DNA from: Limnanthes douglasii subsp. nivea
Lineage: Eukaryota; Streptophyta; Magnoliopsida; Brassicales; Limnanthaceae
Direction of reading: 5' to 3'
DNA: 64,000 bases
Assembly: GCA_036936605.1 (NCBI GenBank)
Contig: JAUPFV010000001.1
Location: 71,257,910 to 71,321,909 of the forward strand
Shown: piece by piece, positions 46,986 to 58,322 of the stretch
Layout of the letters: the number at the start of each line of letters is the position of its first letter
Numbering within the stretch: position 1 is the stretch's first letter
Program-made: the position numbers and the translations under genes
The notes under the pieces: model-generated
The model's input: only the letters and a program-made list of their open reading frames with translations
What the model was told of the DNA's origin: nothing
Database searches by the model: none

Positions 46986-47402
46986 TTTTTTTCAGAACTG
47001 TAAAAACGGGTTTAGCTGAAAAAAATAAGTTTCGAAATAGGTATTTTCAAGCTACAAAGTTGTAAAACGTAAAAACAAGTTTAAATTACATTGTTTGTCG
47101 ATTGAGTGTTGTTCTCCGGCTTTGTTTGAGTTTCTTCATTTTCCATGATTAATCTTCAATAAAATTGAAGTTCTTTGTTTTAGGGTTAATTTTAGAGGTA
47201 GAATCATATATCTTGGATTAAAGTTAGGTTAATGGTGTGTTTTTTCATATAAGACTATCTATTAGATAAATGGCATCTAGTGATAAATTTGAAATAAAAA
47301 TAAGGGTAATTTGGTAAAAGCAAATCACTAGTGTTTTTGAAAATTTGAAAGATGGAGGAAATAAAAAATATCATGGAGGAAATAGCTTTGGCCATCTCAC
47401 AA

Positions 47403-48651
47403 ATGCTGACATGGTGTCACTGTTGGAGTTCCACGCCTTTGATGAATATAAAGTTCCGATTTCCACTTAAGCAAATAGCACCGCGTGGAAAGTTCGGTTT
47501 AACAATCATAAATCCAACCCAAATTAAATTAAGCTAGAAATATATTAATTAATATATTATTGATATAAAAATATTATTCATATTGTTTAGAGATTTGATT
47601 TTGTATTTTTAGAGAAAATATTATATTAGTTAAAAATATTATTCTGTCATTAGGAACTAATGTCATTATTATTTTAAAGAAATCTTTCATCGACACTAGA
47701 GAGAAGGTTTCTTTAAAATCAATCCCTTAACGCGTGTTTTATTTATTTCCACATTATCATATCGACTAAGAACACCAACATAAATGATGTTTTCAGGAAA
47801 GACTACGGTGTTGAAATCTTAGTAGAAAAAGATGCAAAAAGGTAAATCTTTCTACTTTACTGTAATCCGAGCTGAATTAAAAAAATTTGGTTTTATTTGC
47901 TTTTTCTTTACTTCTTTGATTATAATGAACTAGAGATTTTTTATTTATTGAATGTTATTAAATGTTCTACAATTTTTATTCCCATAAAATATGTAGGTCT
48001 AAATCACACTATAACATCCACTTATACTATAAAGCCATGCACTTTAAATGATCTTCTCAATTGTCTGACTTTCTTTATGTCATCATGAGATGTTGGATAC
48101 TTAATATTGGATGACATATATCATATGTATAATGCTTCATCCTTTGAATCACTTAAGTATTTACGTAAGATGAATTGTATACATTATCTTAAATTAACCA
48201 TGAACGTACATCAAAAGTTCAATTATCAAAACATTTGTAATATTTTGCACCTCATAAATTTCTAAAAGGTCTTGAGATGTTTGAATGAATAAAAATTATC
48301 TTAAATCAACTTAAGAAAACTAGAGGTTTGTCGTTTTCATACTTTAACACTTTAACAAGTTATTATTCAGGGTATTCTGTGTTAATCCGACAAAATTATC
48401 AAGAGTAATCTTGATTATTCTTGGTTCCTTAATACATAAGTTAGTTCACCTATAATTTTCAAACGTAATAGCATTAACATAAATTTATTGATGTCATGCA
48501 GCAGATCATTGTAACTTATGGTAATTAATACGAAACACAACTCTAAAACTCCCACTAAATTAATAAAATTCATAATACTCTACTAAGTTAATCTAAAAAC
48601 TAAAAGAGATTGCAACTTTGATAGATTATGATATAACTAATAAGTTACTTA
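47403..48651 (-). pseudogene. Decayed copia RT remnant and AT-rich spacer
   Basis: Minus-strand 47745-47640 reads GIDFKETFSLVSMKDFFKII, matching the copia RT region around FxETFSPV. The rest of the interval is AT-rich and carries no other readable block. Confidence 0.5.
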
Positions 48652-49039
48652 TGATGAGTTCAGAATCTTCTGATACAGCCCACTGCATAATCCGGACAGG
48701 AGTAATTCGGACAATGGCACACCACTAAAAAATCTGGACACCACAAAAATAAAAACACCTTTTGACTAAGCTATTTGCTAATCTACTTAAACAACTAATG
48801 GGTCCTTAAACTCGACCCGGTTTCATAACTTGACCCGTAAGCCCATGGATCATGGATTAAGAGTATAAATACCCCAACCACTCTCATTAATGAGGGTGAT
48901 CAACATTTAATACAAGTGAAATGCTTAATTATCTCTCTACTCTCCACACTAAACACTAAACACTTTAAACTTCACAAAACATTTTACCAAACTACCCCCA
49001 GCCCAAAATAAACCAAACCAAATTGGCGACCACAGTGGG

Positions 49040-49190
49040 AGAAGCAGTTCGGTAAGCTGGCTCCAAACTGGGCAGGCCCCTATGAGGTCTCTGAAAAACT
49101 CAAGCATGGGACATATAGGCTTCAGAACAAAGAAGGAAGAGTTTTGAAGCACTCATGGAATATTGAACATCTTAGGTTATATTTAGAATA
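49040..49190 (+). pseudogene. Integrase C-terminus fused to the PBS
   Basis: The frame reads GKLAPNWAGPYEVSEKLKHG, then LKHSWNIEHLRLYLE and TAA. It is the same C-terminal integrase module as in the 28620-36307 element. About 4 kb of gag-pol between PBS and here has been deleted. Confidence 0.92.
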
Positions 49191-49729
49191 AAAGTTGTGT
49201 GTAAATATTTACTTGTTAAATATCAATATAAATATTATGGGGCATACTATTTCCTACTCCGGTGGCGCGGGGAGGTTTTAATGAGGTATCCGGTTTTTTA
49301 TTCAATAATATGTGATGTATTCTTAAAATATTCGGAGTGGTTTTACTACAATTCAATTCAAGTAAAAATCAATGGTTCAACATTTTGGATCTTTAGTAGA
49401 TCGGATAAACTTGGTTAAGTGATGACCATTAAATACATGTCATCGAAGATATTAAACACTCTCATTATAATACTTTTGAAATACTAGGGGCTATTCAAAT
49501 ATTAGCCATTAAAATTTAAAGGAAAAAGCATTGAATTAAAGAAGATTTGATAAATTAAAGCTATTCAGACTTAAACCGAACAGGAAAAACAAAACATGCA
49601 TTGGCCATCCAAGGACTTTAGGTGTCTGAAAGACTTATCTGGACTCTGACCAGATAATATTACAAAATATGCCTTGGCCATCCAAGGACTTTAACTATTC
49701 AAAAAAGACAAAAAAAATATGATTAAACC

Positions 49730-52640
49730 TTAGGGCTTGTTCCCTTCAGATGTTCCTTCACCTCCACCATCGTTTTTGGGACTTTTGAGTTCGGCACTCA
49801 AACTCTCACCAGTTCCCTCTTCATCATCAGTAGTGGAATCTATTCTACTGGTATAGTTGTGTTTGTCGCCATCGGTCATAATGTAAAATGGGATGTCTTC
49901 ATATTCCACATATTTCCATAAGGGACTAAAGGTCCTCTTCGGAAAAGTCGCATGGAAGAGCAACACCGTGTCAGACTTGACTTGATCATCTCTTTTCTCC
50001 AAGGAGTCTATCATTTCATTGGTGTACTTGTCAATGCCCGCCTGGATAGTTTGCTCATGCTGCTCCTTCAAATATTTTTTTCTCTTTGGCCATCTCTAAC
50101 ACAGTACCCTCTAACTTAGTTTTCTCATCGGACTGGGTTTGAATGACACCATCTTTGATCTTCAGTTCCTCCTTTAACGTTGTGAGGTCCTTTTCCAAGC
50201 CAGAATACTTAGTCTAGAGCTCAGTTCTAGCAGCTTCCGAAGTGGCCAACTTGGTTGATGAATCTTCCTTCTCCTTCTTCAATGCCTATATCTCCTTCTT
50301 CAGTTCCTCTATACTCTGATTGGCTTTAATGAGGTTGGTTGAGAGAGATTCCTTGTCAGAGGTGAGGGAATTGATAAGGGTGGTCTGACTTTTCAACTGT
50401 CTTTCCAAGTCAAGTACTGGCTGGATGTGACCAATGAGGGAATGACTCAGAATATCTTGCTCTCCCGAGACGGAGAACGACTTACCATTGAAGGTCACAT
50501 TATTGGCATAAATTGGAGGGGTGGTAAGGACCTACAAAATCATCATTCTCAGAATCATTGAAGTATAAATCAATTTCTTGAATGGCACTAATGTCCACTT
50601 CTTCATTCCCTCCTCGGGAAACCTCTTCGGATTGCAAACCTTTTGGGATTTTCTCTTGTAAGGTGGGATCAACGGAGGCTGGTGGAGGTTGAGTCTCTGA
50701 ATAACGGATAATTATTTTTTCTCCCAAGGTAACTTTCTTCTATTTAGCAACCTTCTCATCACTGTTGGCCCTTCTTTTCCTGTCTTTCTTGGGAGGCTTT
50801 AGTGGGTTCCGCGACTCTCTAGCCTTTTTTACTATTTCAGCCTTTACTACTTTGAGCAGGGCAGCGTCAATTCCCCATTGGTTCCCCAAACCAGTCCCCT
50901 ATGTGGCTGTTTGAACCAGCTCTGTTGCAGCTTTATTCTTCTTGTTCTTCATCTTGTTGGGAGCATTTGCTCTAGAAGGTAAGAACAATTTGCCATCCTT
51001 GACCTCTGTCTGTTTGAGAATTACACCAGGAGGAGGCAGTGTGGTTAGCTCTTCCCATGAGAGGTCTCTCCGACCTGTGATGTTCCACCGATGGGACCTC
51101 ACAAGATTGCCCGAGGTAAAGCAGTTGTGGAAGGAATTCCCTCAATGCTCCGCAGCCCATGCGTTAAGCTTTGCACTGGTTTTTTGCCATTCCTCTAGGT
51201 GTCCGGTGAACTCCTTCGGCAGCACTGAAAAAAGAGTAACAAATGAATCAGAATGGGTACAATAGTAATTTAAAAAGAAAAAGCATGAGAAACAAAGATC
51301 GGAAAGAAACTCACCATTACTTTTCCACCTATTAGTCAGCATACTAGGATTGGTGTTGGCCTTGATCTTCTTGTCGTTCTCCCATGTCCCACTGACAAAC
51401 GAAAATTGTGTCCTCCAGTTCTTTTCGGACTCCAGCAAGTCATCCACAACTTTGAAGTTGTTCCCCATATTGTGATGGTAGAATGAAATCTGATGATTCT
51501 TGCATAAGCTTGCCACACCAGCAGACTACTCCATTGCGAGTGGGATTTTTGACAAACTTGATGCCATTATGCAAGCAAGGAGAGAATACCATGCATTAGG
51601 GCTTAGCTGGCTAGGGCAGAGTTTAACTAGGTGGAAGTACCTGACCATTTCTGGGTCCAATGAAAACTGAAGTCCCCAGTTTAGCACTTCGGTGAAAATC
51701 ACCACCTCGTTAAGCTTGCAGTCTATGGGAGTCTCCGGAGTGATAGGTATCCTTACCTTCACTGACTCCGGAATCCCCCATTGTTTCCAGATCCGGCCCA
51801 ACTCAGTAGTGTGGGTGTAGATATAGTTTATGTTTTGTAGAGCCAACAGGTACTTGACACTAACGTGTTTGAAGCAAGGGCCTACATTGCCATCTAGGCA
51901 CTCCGGAAGCTCCGGATGAGGCATACAGACTTTAACCTTGCTTTTCCTTTCTTATCAAAAGCATCATCCTCCGTTTGACCTGATGCCTTGGTTTCAAAAG
52001 GAGCCTCCTCAATATTATCTTCCATTATTTCTTCCATCACTATGGAAGGTTTATCAGTTTCTTTAGATGGATGAGGGTCAGTTTCTTGTACCGAAGGCTG
52101 TTCGGATGGTTGAGCACTTGTTGCTCTAAAGGCCTGGTGTCCGGTTGAGGTTGGGATCCGAAGGGCTTGGCCCTTGGGGCTGCTTTAGATGCCTCCGATC
52201 TGGAGGGATTTGGCAGTAAATGTGTAGATTGAGTTTTAGTTTGACGGGTTTTCGGGCAAGGGGTTATCTTCTCCGGAGACTTCTCAGCATCAGAACCCAT
52301 AGCAATGAAGGGGGGAGGTTTTTTAACACTTGAAACAACTTTTTCTTTGGGCATAGAAGGTTGAGACTATTGAACAGAAGAGCTTGAGGGAAGGGGTGAA
52401 AGGCTTGGTTTGAATAACTGTCTGGGCCTAGGGGTTTTAGATGAAGATGACCCTTGATCGGATTCCTGAGTCGGTTCACTGAATTTCTCACTTGGAGAAA
52501 CTGAGAGGCCGACAACAATGTGATTCTCTCTTTCTACCTTTTTCGCTCTTTCTAACTCTGATAAATTTAACCAGCCGCCTTTAACTAGTGTGTTTCTGGC
52601 TGTGAACATAAAACCTCTCAAGAACAAGTTGAAGGTGACA
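49730..52640 (-). pseudogene. Antisense gene of the gypsy element (Transposase_28-like domain), multi-exon-like and broken
   Basis: Transcribed against the element. From 52627 the minus strand gives a Ser/Pro-rich N-terminus. Then comes a domain at 51924-51526 (PECLDG, WKQWGIPESVKVRIP, VIFTEVLNWGLQFSLDP, LCPSQLSPNAWYSLLACIMA) that resembles the plant putative gypsy-type transposon family PF04195. After it are a linker, ELTTLPPPG, lysine-rich and acidic segments, a coiled coil (50498-50286) and an acidic tail ending at 49730. A TAG at 51526-51528 and several frame changes break it; at least one change (51225-51314) looks like a spliceable intron. Function is unknown. A homologue sits at 59850-62500. 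Confidence 0.75.
51225..51314 (-). other. Candidate 90-bp intron in the antisense gene
   Basis: Minus strand GTGAGTTTC donor at 51314, a T-rich stretch and TTTTTTCAG acceptor ending at 51225. The flanking codons remain open, and the intervening part is AT-rich and low in coding character. Confidence 0.5.
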
Positions 52641-53399
52641 ATAAAATAGTGAAAGAGAATTTATATAACAGTAAAAAAAGTAGTTGTTACCTAGGAGAAG
52701 TTGAAGAGGGTTTTGCAATGATTAAAGGTTGCGCAAACATGTGAAGAATCAAAGGCTTAGGTAACTTTCTAGACTTAGTGGGCGCGCCGGTCTAGGAAAA
52801 ATAACGGCTGGTAGGTCGAACCAAATATCGACACGTGTCCCACGATCCCAGAAGAAAAAATCTTAGAATTCTGGAAAGAGAAAACAGTTCTGACAAACTT
52901 CAAACTGAGTTGATAGAAAACTTCATAATACGAACCGTATGGGCAGGTCGGATAAAGTTGAGACTGGCTTAGTGAATTTTTTAGACCTACGAAAGATATT
53001 TGGCAAGGCCTAAAAAAAGGGATACTGATGAGTTCGGAATCTTTAGACACAGCCCACTGCATAATCCGGACAAGAGTAATTCGGACAATGACACACAACT
53101 AAAAAATCCGGACAGGACAAAAGTAAAAACATCTTTTGATTAAGCGATTTGCTAATTCACTTAAACAACTAGTGGGTCCTTAAACTTGACCCGGTTTCAT
53201 ACATTGATTTGTAAGCCCATGGATCATGGATTAAGAGAATAAATACCCCAACCACTCTCATTAATGAGGGTGATCAACATTTAATACAAGCAGGCTGCTT
53301 AATTATCTCTCTACTCTCCACACTAAACACTAAACACTTTAAACTTCACAAAATATTTTACCAAACTACCCGCAGTCCAAAATAAACCAAACCAACTTA

Positions 53400-54784
53400 A
53401 ACTTACTATCATAAATTAATTTCTAATTATTACATATTGTCAACTCGATTAGATCTGAATATGATTGTTACAAACCTGTAATTTTCTATGAACTTATTAA
53501 CTTTTACAACTGATCATTCTCAATTAGTAGAGTTTTTAAATTGTAATATATATTTCAAGTTTTTTTAAATTTTACCATTAATAAAGACGCGATCCTAATA
53601 TTAATTTAATAAATCTTAGTTTCTAAAGTGTACAAGACGTGTGATGATTATCTTGAAAAAGTCATTTAAAATTTAGATTCTCTTAAAATGCCAAAATTTT
53701 CATAATAAATGATTTTTTTTGTAAGACCTTTTGAATATCTTAATTCAATTATCTTAATTCAATTTTTTATTATTTTTACAATAATCTATATTTAAATATT
53801 AAAAATCTAATGTGATCATATAGAGGCTGTAACTAAAAAATTTAAAACCAAAATTGGACATAAATATACAATACCAAATAGACATTTGTGTGCCAACGAT
53901 ATCACCAACCAAACCGTAAACATGTGTTTCGACGTTCATCTAACACCTACTCATACATACGGCGCTAAAACATAAATCATAAACACAACAAAAAAGAAAA
54001 AATATTGGATATAAACCATAACCCTTAGGTTAGAGAGCACAATAGACTCAAAGACTGCAAGAAAATAATCTCAATATTAATTTATCAAAGTCTAATGGAA
54101 AAATAGGGTATAGGATGTTTTATATAGAAACTACCCAAAAGCCTAATCCCCAATAAAGGAAATTACATAAATGTTTTAAAATAAAATAAATAAATAAAAA
54201 TAACGCCTAAATATTAAAATAGGGTTTTTAAGGTTTTATGGGTTGAATTTGGGTATCAAACTTTGTGTTAAGTCACATTTTTGAAATCTGACGAGCTCAT
54301 TAATATATTCGATTTGAGTACCTGTTTGACCCAATTGTGATACATGAGCAAGAAATCAGTATGTCCGCATTCTTAGCTACATCATCCTTCCCCAGTTGGG
54401 AAGAATTCGACCTCGAATTCCAAAACGTCAAAACACAGAAAGAACTGCACTACGACATTTTGATTTTACTGACTCGAATTTGAACAGATCATAGCTGATT
54501 CCCACGAGTTTCAGATAGTACCACGATGTCAGCTTGTGTAGATTTAATATCAATAACAACAACCAATCATTTAAGTACTAAGTAAGCTTTAACCTTAATT
54601 CTCAAGAGGTTAAAGTCATTCGACTTGCGATTTTTCTAAGCTAAAATTCATTGAATTTATCTTTGTATCTTTCGGTTTCCGGGTGATATCTTTCTCTCCG
54701 TCTTTCAGATCGGCGATAACCTACTTCTTCAACTGTTTCTCTGAACAATAAGTGGTACAATGAGCGATTATCGATTCTTTATGT
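53400..54784. other. AT-rich spacer, no gene seen
   Basis: No sustained frame or known motif. 54370-54720 is less AT-rich but gives no domain in any frame. Confidence 0.4.
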
Positions 54785-55150
54785 TCGAGAATTAGCAACA
54801 AATAAAAGAAAGTGAAATAAAATCAAGTACACAAACTAGATATATCATGGTTTGATTGTGAAGAAAACCTACATCCACGGGCAGCATGAGTGTTCGGTCC
54901 AACACCCATGCTCAAGTTCAGCATATTTTGGTCCAACTCACATTGGACCAGCACGCTTCAGACCAGGATGCTTTAGATCAATACATATCTCATTTAACTC
55001 AAAAGTCATCAATCTTAACAGTTTGTCTCAACCTTTGGGATCCAACAGTCGTCTCTGCATGTAAGTAACAGTTGAAACACCCTGCGAGTTCCAACACTTG
55101 TTACTTATACATATAGACAGTAGATCCAGTTACGCCCATGAAGTCCTTCG
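54785..55150. repeat. Dispersed repeat fragment
   Basis: GATTGTGAAGAAAACCTACA followed by a CACGGGCAG phrase resembles 27590-27640. After it the words GTCCAAC and GACCAG recur loosely. It probably derives from an LTR or MITE, but no ends were found. Confidence 0.4.
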
Positions 55151-55821
55151 ACAGTATATATGTTAATAAGTTACTTATAACTGACACATATCACTAATTT
55201 ATACCCATTGTAAACTATATCATCAAAATCTTGATATACTAATTATTTTGAAGGTATTCTTTTATACTCGATATATTGTGAATTCATACAAGTTGATTTT
55301 AAAAATCAAATTAAATAACATTGAAAAATAATTCTAATGATACAAAAAAATAAGTATCCAAAATCTAAAATAATTAAAAATTGATTAGACTGGGGAGATT
55401 TGTAAAATTTTAAATCTAAAAAAATAATATAATAATAAAATATATATTGAAAGTTTTAGTTTTTCTTATATATTTAATAAGAATCAGAGAGACTAAGCGA
55501 TATACCAAATAATAATGAGAAAATCACTCATAAATACCCACTCAACTATCTCATTACCACTTAATATCTAAAATTTGTATACAACCAATAGTTATTTCTA
55601 TCGGGCTCAAAAAACCATAAGTAACCTTCTTTTGTTTTTCAATTAATTTTTTCTTTCTTATTTTTTCTTTTTAATTTTTATTATAAAATTCTTTATTTTT
55701 TAAAACGTAGCTCAGAAAGTTTTTTGAAAGTACCATGAGCTTTGTTTTTTAAGACGAACAAAAGTAGATCCATTAATGATATTTTTAAAAAAAATTAATT
55801 AATTTTTTTAAAAAAAATATA
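55151..55821. other. AT-rich spacer
   Basis: Long A/T tracts (notably 55660-55830) lead into the 25-bp array. No coding signal. Confidence 0.5.
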
Positions 55822-58322
55822 AAAAACTCTCATGGTTAAAAGGGTACATAACTCTCATGGTTAAAAGGGTACATAACTCTCATGGTTAAAAATGTAAAAA
55901 ACTCGCACGGTTGGTTTATAATGAAGAAATCTCGTGTTTAATATTGAATAAACTCGCATGTTTAAAAATATACAGAACTCTTATGATTGGAAACGTAATG
56001 TATAGAACTTTTATGGTTAAAAATGTACGAACTCTCATGATTAAAAATGTAAATAAATCTCATAGTTAAAAAAATATAAAACTCTCATGGTTATAAACGT
56101 ACAAAACTCACATTATTAAAAATCTACAGAACTTGCACGATTGGATTCTAATGAAGAATTCTCATGTTTATTATTCAATAAACTCGCATGGTTAAAAATG
56201 CACAGAATTCTCATGGTTGGAAACATAATGTACAGAACTCTTATGGTTAAAAATGTACATAACTCCATGGTTGGATTATATTGAAGAACTCTCATGTTTA
56301 ATATTCAATAAACTCGTATACTTAAATATTTGAATAACTCTCATGGTTAAAAATGTATAGAACTCGCATGGTTAAATATGTACAAAACTCTCATGGATAA
56401 AAATATACAAAACTCGCATGGTTAAAAATGTACAGAACTCTCATGTTAAAAATATATAGAACTCGCATGGTTAAAAATATACAAAATTCTTATGGTTAAA
56501 GATGTACAAAACTCTCGTGGTTAAGAATATATAGAACTCTCACAGTTAAAAATGTACAGAACTCTCACAGTTAAAAATGTATAGAACTCGCACGGTTGGA
56601 TTATAATAAAGAACTCTCATCTTTTATATTTAATAAACTCGCATGGTTAAAAATGTACATAACTGTTATAGTTGGAAACATAATGTTTAGAACTCTCATG
56701 GTTAAAAATGTACAAAACTCTCATGGTTAAAAATGTACAGAACTCTCATTGTTAAAAATATACATAACTCTCATTGCTAAAAATTTACAAAACTCGCATG
56801 GTTAGAGTATAATGTACAGAACTCTCATGGTTGGTAACATATTGTACAGAACTCTCATGGTTGGTAACATATTGTACAGAACTCCCATGGTTAAAAATTT
56901 ACAGAACTCGCATTGTTAAAAATATACAGAACTCTCATGGTTAAAAATGTACAGAACTATCATAGTTAAAAATGTATAGAAGTCGCATGTTTAAAAATAT
57001 AAATAACTCTCATGGTTAAAAATATACAAAACTCTCATAATTAAAAATGTAAAGAACTCTCACGATTAAAAATTTACATAACTCGCACAGTTGAATTATA
57101 AAGAACTCTCATGTTTAATATTTAATAAACTCGCATGGTTAAAAATGTAAATAACTCTCATTGTTGGAAACATAATGTATAAAACTCCCATGGTTAAAAA
57201 TATATAGAACTCTCATGGTTAAACATGTACATAACAGCCAATGTTAAAAATGTACAAATATGCACGATTTGATTATAATGAAGAACTCTCATGTTTATTA
57301 TTTAATAAACTCGCATAGTTAAAAATGTACTCAACTCTCATGAATAAAAATATAATGTACAATACTCTCATAGGTTAAAAATGTACACAACTCTCATGGT
57401 TAAAAATGTAAAGAACTCGCATGGTTCAAATGTAAATATCTCTCATGGTTAAAAATGTACATAAATCTCATGGTTAAAAATGTACAGAACTTTCATGGTT
57501 AAAAATGTACATAACTCGCATGGTTAGATTCTAATGAAGAACTCTCATGTTTAATATTCAATAAACTCGCATGGTTAAAAATGTACAGGACTCTCATAGT
57601 TGGAAACATAATGTACAGAACTCTCATGGTTAAAAATGTACAATACTCTCATGGTTAAAATTGTACATAACTCTCATTGTTAAAATTTACAGAAATTTCA
57701 TGGTTAAAAATATATATAACTCCATGGTTGGATTATAATGAAAAATTCTTATGTTTAATATTCAGTAAACTCGCATAGTTAAAAATGTACATAACTCGCG
57801 TGGTTGGTAACATGATGTACAAAACTCTCATGCTTGAAAATGTACATAAATTGCATGGTTAAAAATGTACAAAACTCTCATGGTTAAAAATGTACATAAC
57901 TTGCATGGATAAAAATGTACAAAACTCTCATGGTTAAAAGTGTATAGAACTCGCATGGTTAAGAATGTATGAAACTCTTATGGTTAAAAATATACATAAC
58001 TCGCATGGTTAAAAATGTACAAACTCCCATGGTTAAAAATGTATAGAACTCTCATGTTAAAAAATATAGAGAACTGTCACAGTTAAAAATGTACAAAATT
58101 CTCATGGTTAAAAATGTACAGAATTTGCACGGTTGGATCATAATGAAGAACTCTCGTGTTTAGTATATAATAAACTCGCATGGTTAAAAACATACATTAA
58201 TCTTATGGTTGGAAACATAATGTATAGAACTCTCATGCTTTAAAATGTACAAACTCTCATATTTAAAAATATACAGAACTCTCATGGTTAAAAATGTACA
58301 TAACTCTCATTTTTAAAAATAT
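55822..58322. repeat. Second 25-bp satellite-like array (~100 copies)
   Basis: The consensus AACTCTCATGGTTAAAAATG, then TACAG, repeats every 25 bp. Variants have CTCGCATGG for CTCTCATGG. About nine times a longer variant block appears (TTGGATTATAATGAAGAACT, then CTCATGTTTAATATTCAATA), at 55909, 56140, 56268, 56589, 57089, 57262, 57519, 57723 and 58129. It is usually followed by a GTTGGAAACATAATG variant. This shows amplification of a composite unit. The array abuts gypsy RNase H sequence at 58322. Confidence 0.95.

Larger units (their letters stand above)
45807..47393. mobile_element. Mutator-like element with hairpin-rich interior
   Basis: The TIRs start GGCCAAAGCTATTTCCTC and extend ~43 bp with two or three mismatches (45807-45850 and 47350-47393). 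The TSD is a perfect 9 bp, ATCTCACAA, at 45798-45806 and 47394-47402, the usual Mutator size. The 1.6-kb interior has no transposase. It contains GATTAGGGTTTGA-like repeats (46110-46230), a 202-bp palindrome and four more hairpins built on one motif. It inserted in the patellin fragment. Confidence 0.92.
43914..47500 (+). pseudogene. PATL: Patellin (SEC14-type lipid-transfer protein) N-terminal fragment, broken by two transposons
   Basis: Patellins bind phosphoinositides during membrane trafficking and cell-plate formation. The coding fragments are 43914-44095 (Lys/Glu/Pro-rich, LEEKTLLIPTPA), 45475-45797 (DDTKTMEAIEETIISVS, PEEVSICGAPILHDD, GVILLNLLRARDFKPKDALT) and WRKQSKIDELLEQDL after a one-base frameshift near 45741. 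RARDFKPKDAL and WRKxxKIDEL are the CRAL-TRIO N-terminal signature of patellins. The rest of the SEC14 and GOLD domains is absent. A hAT element (44096-45466) and a MULE (45807-47393) split it; each break rejoins exactly when one TSD copy is removed. The sequence after 47403 no longer looks like patellin. Confidence 0.85.
48652..53394 (+). mobile_element. Non-autonomous gypsy element with LTRs, TSD and antisense gene
   Basis: The LTRs at 48652-49020 and 53026-53394 are both 369 bp, begin TGATGAGTTC and end AACCAAACCA. They differ at roughly 10% of positions or less by eye. The TSD is a perfect ACTTA at 48647-48651 and 53395-53399. The PBS is TGGCGACCACAGTGGGA at 49024-49040. The polypurine tract AAAAAAAGGGATAC precedes the 3' LTR. 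Directly after the PBS comes the end of integrase; gag, protease, RT and RNase H are gone. The remaining ~3.8 kb holds a gene on the minus strand. Confidence 0.94.

Noticed and set aside
53400..54784. Hidden host gene in the less AT-rich part
   Set aside because: No frame shows a domain or sustained codon bias in any of the six readings.
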